Positions 62,396-64,000 of a stretch of DNA of 64,000 nt are shown one piece after another; the first letter of the stretch is position 1; every line of letters begins with the position of its first letter. Made by a program: the position numbers and the translations under genes. The stretch comes from Nitrosomonadales bacterium (GTDB lineage: Bacteria > Pseudomonadota > Gammaproteobacteria > Burkholderiales > Gallionellaceae): assembly GCA_016199835.1 (NCBI GenBank), contig JACQFX010000059.1, positions 1 to 64,000 on the forward strand, in the 5' to 3' direction. Below the pieces are notes generated by a model. That model was not told the DNA's origin. It searched no databases and saw nothing but the letters and a program-made list of their open reading frames with translations.

Positions 62396-63501
62396 TACCC
62401 CTCTCCGCCCAGAAATTGAAACAGTACAATCCGGCCATTGAATACGTCTGCCACGAATATCCGGTTCATTGCGTCCGACCACACTCCAGATGGTAAATAA
62501 AATTTACCCACATCCTGCCCTGTGCCGCCGATAGGCATCAGGAATTCACCATGTTTATTAAATACCAGCAGGTAATCATAATACGACTCGACAACATATA
62601 TGTTCCCCTCTGGATCGACCGCAATACCTTTAGGGCGAACCAGATTGCCCATGTTCATCCCCATCTCGCCGATAACCTGCTTTGACTCCCCGGTTTCCGC
62701 ATCCAGCACCTGTATCCGTGCGTTCATGGTATCGGAAACGTAAAGCTCGCCATTCGCAAAAGCAAGAAAAGTCGGATAATTGAATTCTCCCGGTTGCACC
62801 CCTCGCCGCCCCAATGTCCGCAACAGGCGACCATCAGCATCAAACACCTTGATGTCATGCGCGTAGGTATCGGCAACATAAAGATGGCGCGTTGCCATAT
62901 CGAATGCCAATCCGACAGGGCGGCGCAGCTCACCTTTACCTATAACACCAACGCTTTCTCCCTTCCGGTTGAGGCGTACCACCAAACCCAGTTCGGAATC
63001 TGCCACATAGATATCATCTGCCACTCCCAGCGCGATTCCTGTGGGCGCGACAAAATGCGTTGCAGAATCGGCATATTCAAATAAATTAAGCTGCCCCGCT
63101 TCCTGATCGAAAACAAATACCGCCTGACGGCTGTTGTCGGTGACCCAAAAACGTCCCGTACTATCCACTACGCCTGATTGGGGCCGCTGCAGCACGACCG
63201 GCACAGCCTCGCTATCAAACAACCCGCCCAGCCAGTGCAAGAAGGCCTTTAATCCCTCTCTTTTTTCTTCTGGTTTGCGAAAATTTTCCTCACCAAGAAG
63301 CTGCCCGGCATACATATACCGTGGCACTTCACCATCTTCAGGTGTCGGCCACATTGGGCGGTTCACATAAAGCGATGGTTCAATTTGATAGTTAAAAACG
63401 CCGTGCTCCGCGTTCGTAGCACAACCGCCCGCCAAAATGGCAACGGCCATCATCAACGCATGCCAGCAGAACAAACGCTTCACAAAAATGCCTTTATTCA
63501 T
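62395..63501 (-). CDS. NHL-repeat beta-propeller lipoprotein
   Basis: A 368-residue protein with a lipoprotein signal (LAGGC, residue about 27) and a six-bladed NHL-like propeller: PTGIALGVADDIYVADSELG, RPVGLAFDMATRHLYVADTY, RPKGIAVDPEGNIYVVESYY, LPSGVWSDAMNRIFVADVFN. It shares a TAATG overlap with the 11-haem cytochrome gene and precedes ResB/CcsA. Such NHL proteins next to multihaem cytochromes are thought to form outer-surface complexes, but the function is not established. Confidence 0.88.
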   Translation of the reverse strand: MNKGIFVKRLFCWHALMMAVAILAGGCATNAEHGVFNYQIEPSLYVNRPMWPTPEDGEVPRYMYAGQLLGEENFRKPEEKREGLKAFLHWLGGLFDSEAVPVVLQRPQSGVVDSTGRFWVTDNSRQAVFVFDQEAGQLNLFEYADSATHFVAPTGIALGVADDIYVADSELGLVVRLNRKGESVGVIGKGELRRPVGLAFDMATRHLYVADTYAHDIKVFDADGRLLRTLGRRGVQPGEFNYPTFLAFANGELYVSDTMNARIQVLDAETGESKQVIGEMGMNMGNLVRPKGIAVDPEGNIYVVESYYDYLLVFNKHGEFLMPIGGTGQDVGKFYLPSGVWSDAMNRIFVADVFNGRIVLFQFLGGEG

Positions 63502-63590
63502 ACCACCCTATCCTGGCAAGTTCGTTGCCCGCAAGCCCCCTTCAAAACCAAGGAGGTACTCTATATTTGCATATGGTTGCCATCACGTTA

Positions 63591-64000
63591 CTAGCTGAAA
63601 GCATGACCCAATGCCATCACATAGCCAGGTTGCGGCTCGCCATGCTCATACTCATGCACGACATCCTTCATCAGGATTACGCGCAAACCAGAAGACCGCG
63701 CCCACGCCTCAATCGCTGCCGCACTGTGCGCAAAGTGCATGTTATGCCGAACCTTAATTTGTTCTGAATCGCTACGATATACAGTAGCAACGAACACTCC
63801 GCCTTCCTTCATCAAGTTCTTTATAGCACCAAAAATTGGTTGCAGGTTTCCGAACAAAATCAGAACGCCAGAAGCAACAACCAAATCGAGTTGCCTGGCT
63901 TCACCGGCAAAACAGTCCATCAAGTCTGCGCATTCCAATCTGGTATAAAAACCTTTTTTTTCGGCCTGCCGAATCATCTGGGGAGACAAATCAACTCCCA
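63591..64000 (-). CDS. SAM-dependent methyltransferase, C-terminal part (runs off the right edge)
   Basis: The frame continues beyond the window edge and reads GVDLSPQMIRQAEKKGFYTR, a SAM-binding acidic loop, then LDLVVASGVLILFGNLQPIF and EGGVFVATVYRSD, the later part of a class I methyltransferase. The visible end is about 135 residues. A TTG at 63987-63989 should not be taken as the start. Substrate unknown. It lies 89 bp upstream of the NHL gene on the same strand. Confidence 0.8.
   Translation of the reverse strand, partial: GVDLSPQMIRQAEKKGFYTRLECADLMDCFAGEARQLDLVVASGVLILFGNLQPIFGAIKNLMKEGGVFVATVYRSDSEQIKVRHNMHFAHSAAAIEAWARSSGLRVILMKDVVHEYEHGEPQPGYVMALGHAFS

Noticed and set aside
62396-62482. 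N-terminal extension of the 11-haem cytochrome
   Set aside because: It falls inside the NHL-protein gene; ATG 62395 overlaps that gene's stop and leads directly into the export segment.

Overview
The window looks like a chromosomal segment of a betaproteobacterium, most likely order Nitrosomonadales and possibly Gallionellaceae. This is inferred from the overall gene set (MSHA pilus operon, bioBFHCD, CcsA/ResB cytochrome c maturation, a multihaem cytochrome) and from the moderately high-GC codon use. No rRNA or species marker is present, so the family assignment is tentative.

Layout. 1-230: tail of an unidentified gene and an inverted repeat. 230-13932: MSHA-type type IV pilus operon in the order mshD, O, P, Q, I, a pilN-like gene, J, K, L, M, N. 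It is interrupted by a nucleotidyltransferase gene and a four-helix-bundle gene that sit in repeat-bounded cassettes fused to the prepilin leaders. 14153-15028: a 30-residue membrane ORF and convergent comF. 15053-19864: biotin operon bioB-F-H-C-D. 19845-26960: SCO protein, NarL/LuxR response regulator, ftsK, lolA, rarA and serS. 27034-28410: mltF on the minus strand. 28489-28576: tRNA-Ser(CGA).

About 28577-33440 is a small integrated element downstream of the tRNA. It carries a tyrosine integrase, an AlpA-like regulator, an HTH protein, a putative winged-helix protein followed by palindromic iteron-like repeats, and small unknown proteins. Matching GGGGGCA-type repeats lie at both ends. 33587-35802: Sel1-repeat protein and small secreted or membrane proteins. 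35918-40106: dnaE and a thioredoxin-like protein. 40131-45807 (minus): RluF-type pseudouridine synthase, a MoeB/ThiF-family E1-like protein, C-terminal protease, EnvC and gpmI. 45924-47772: ArsR regulator and two SAM methyltransferases. 47782-51188 (minus): LVIVD beta-propeller and NrfJ-like protein. 51424-56897 (minus): glycan or surface-modification genes (SEC-C/TPR/OGT fusion, membrane protein, FkbM methyltransferase, acyltransferase). 57067-63501 (minus): TPR protein, CcsA, ResB, an 11-haem cytochrome c and an NHL-propeller lipoprotein. A methyltransferase runs off the right edge.

The most distinctive property is the number of short inverted-repeat elements inside or abutting coding sequence. 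A/G-rich palindromes are inserted in frame in bioH and dnaE and supply the ftsK stop codon. A second family (AACTCGAAACCCG-type) encodes parts of three consecutive prepilin leaders. Others sit between bioB/bioF, bioF/bioH, rarA/serS and serS/mltF.
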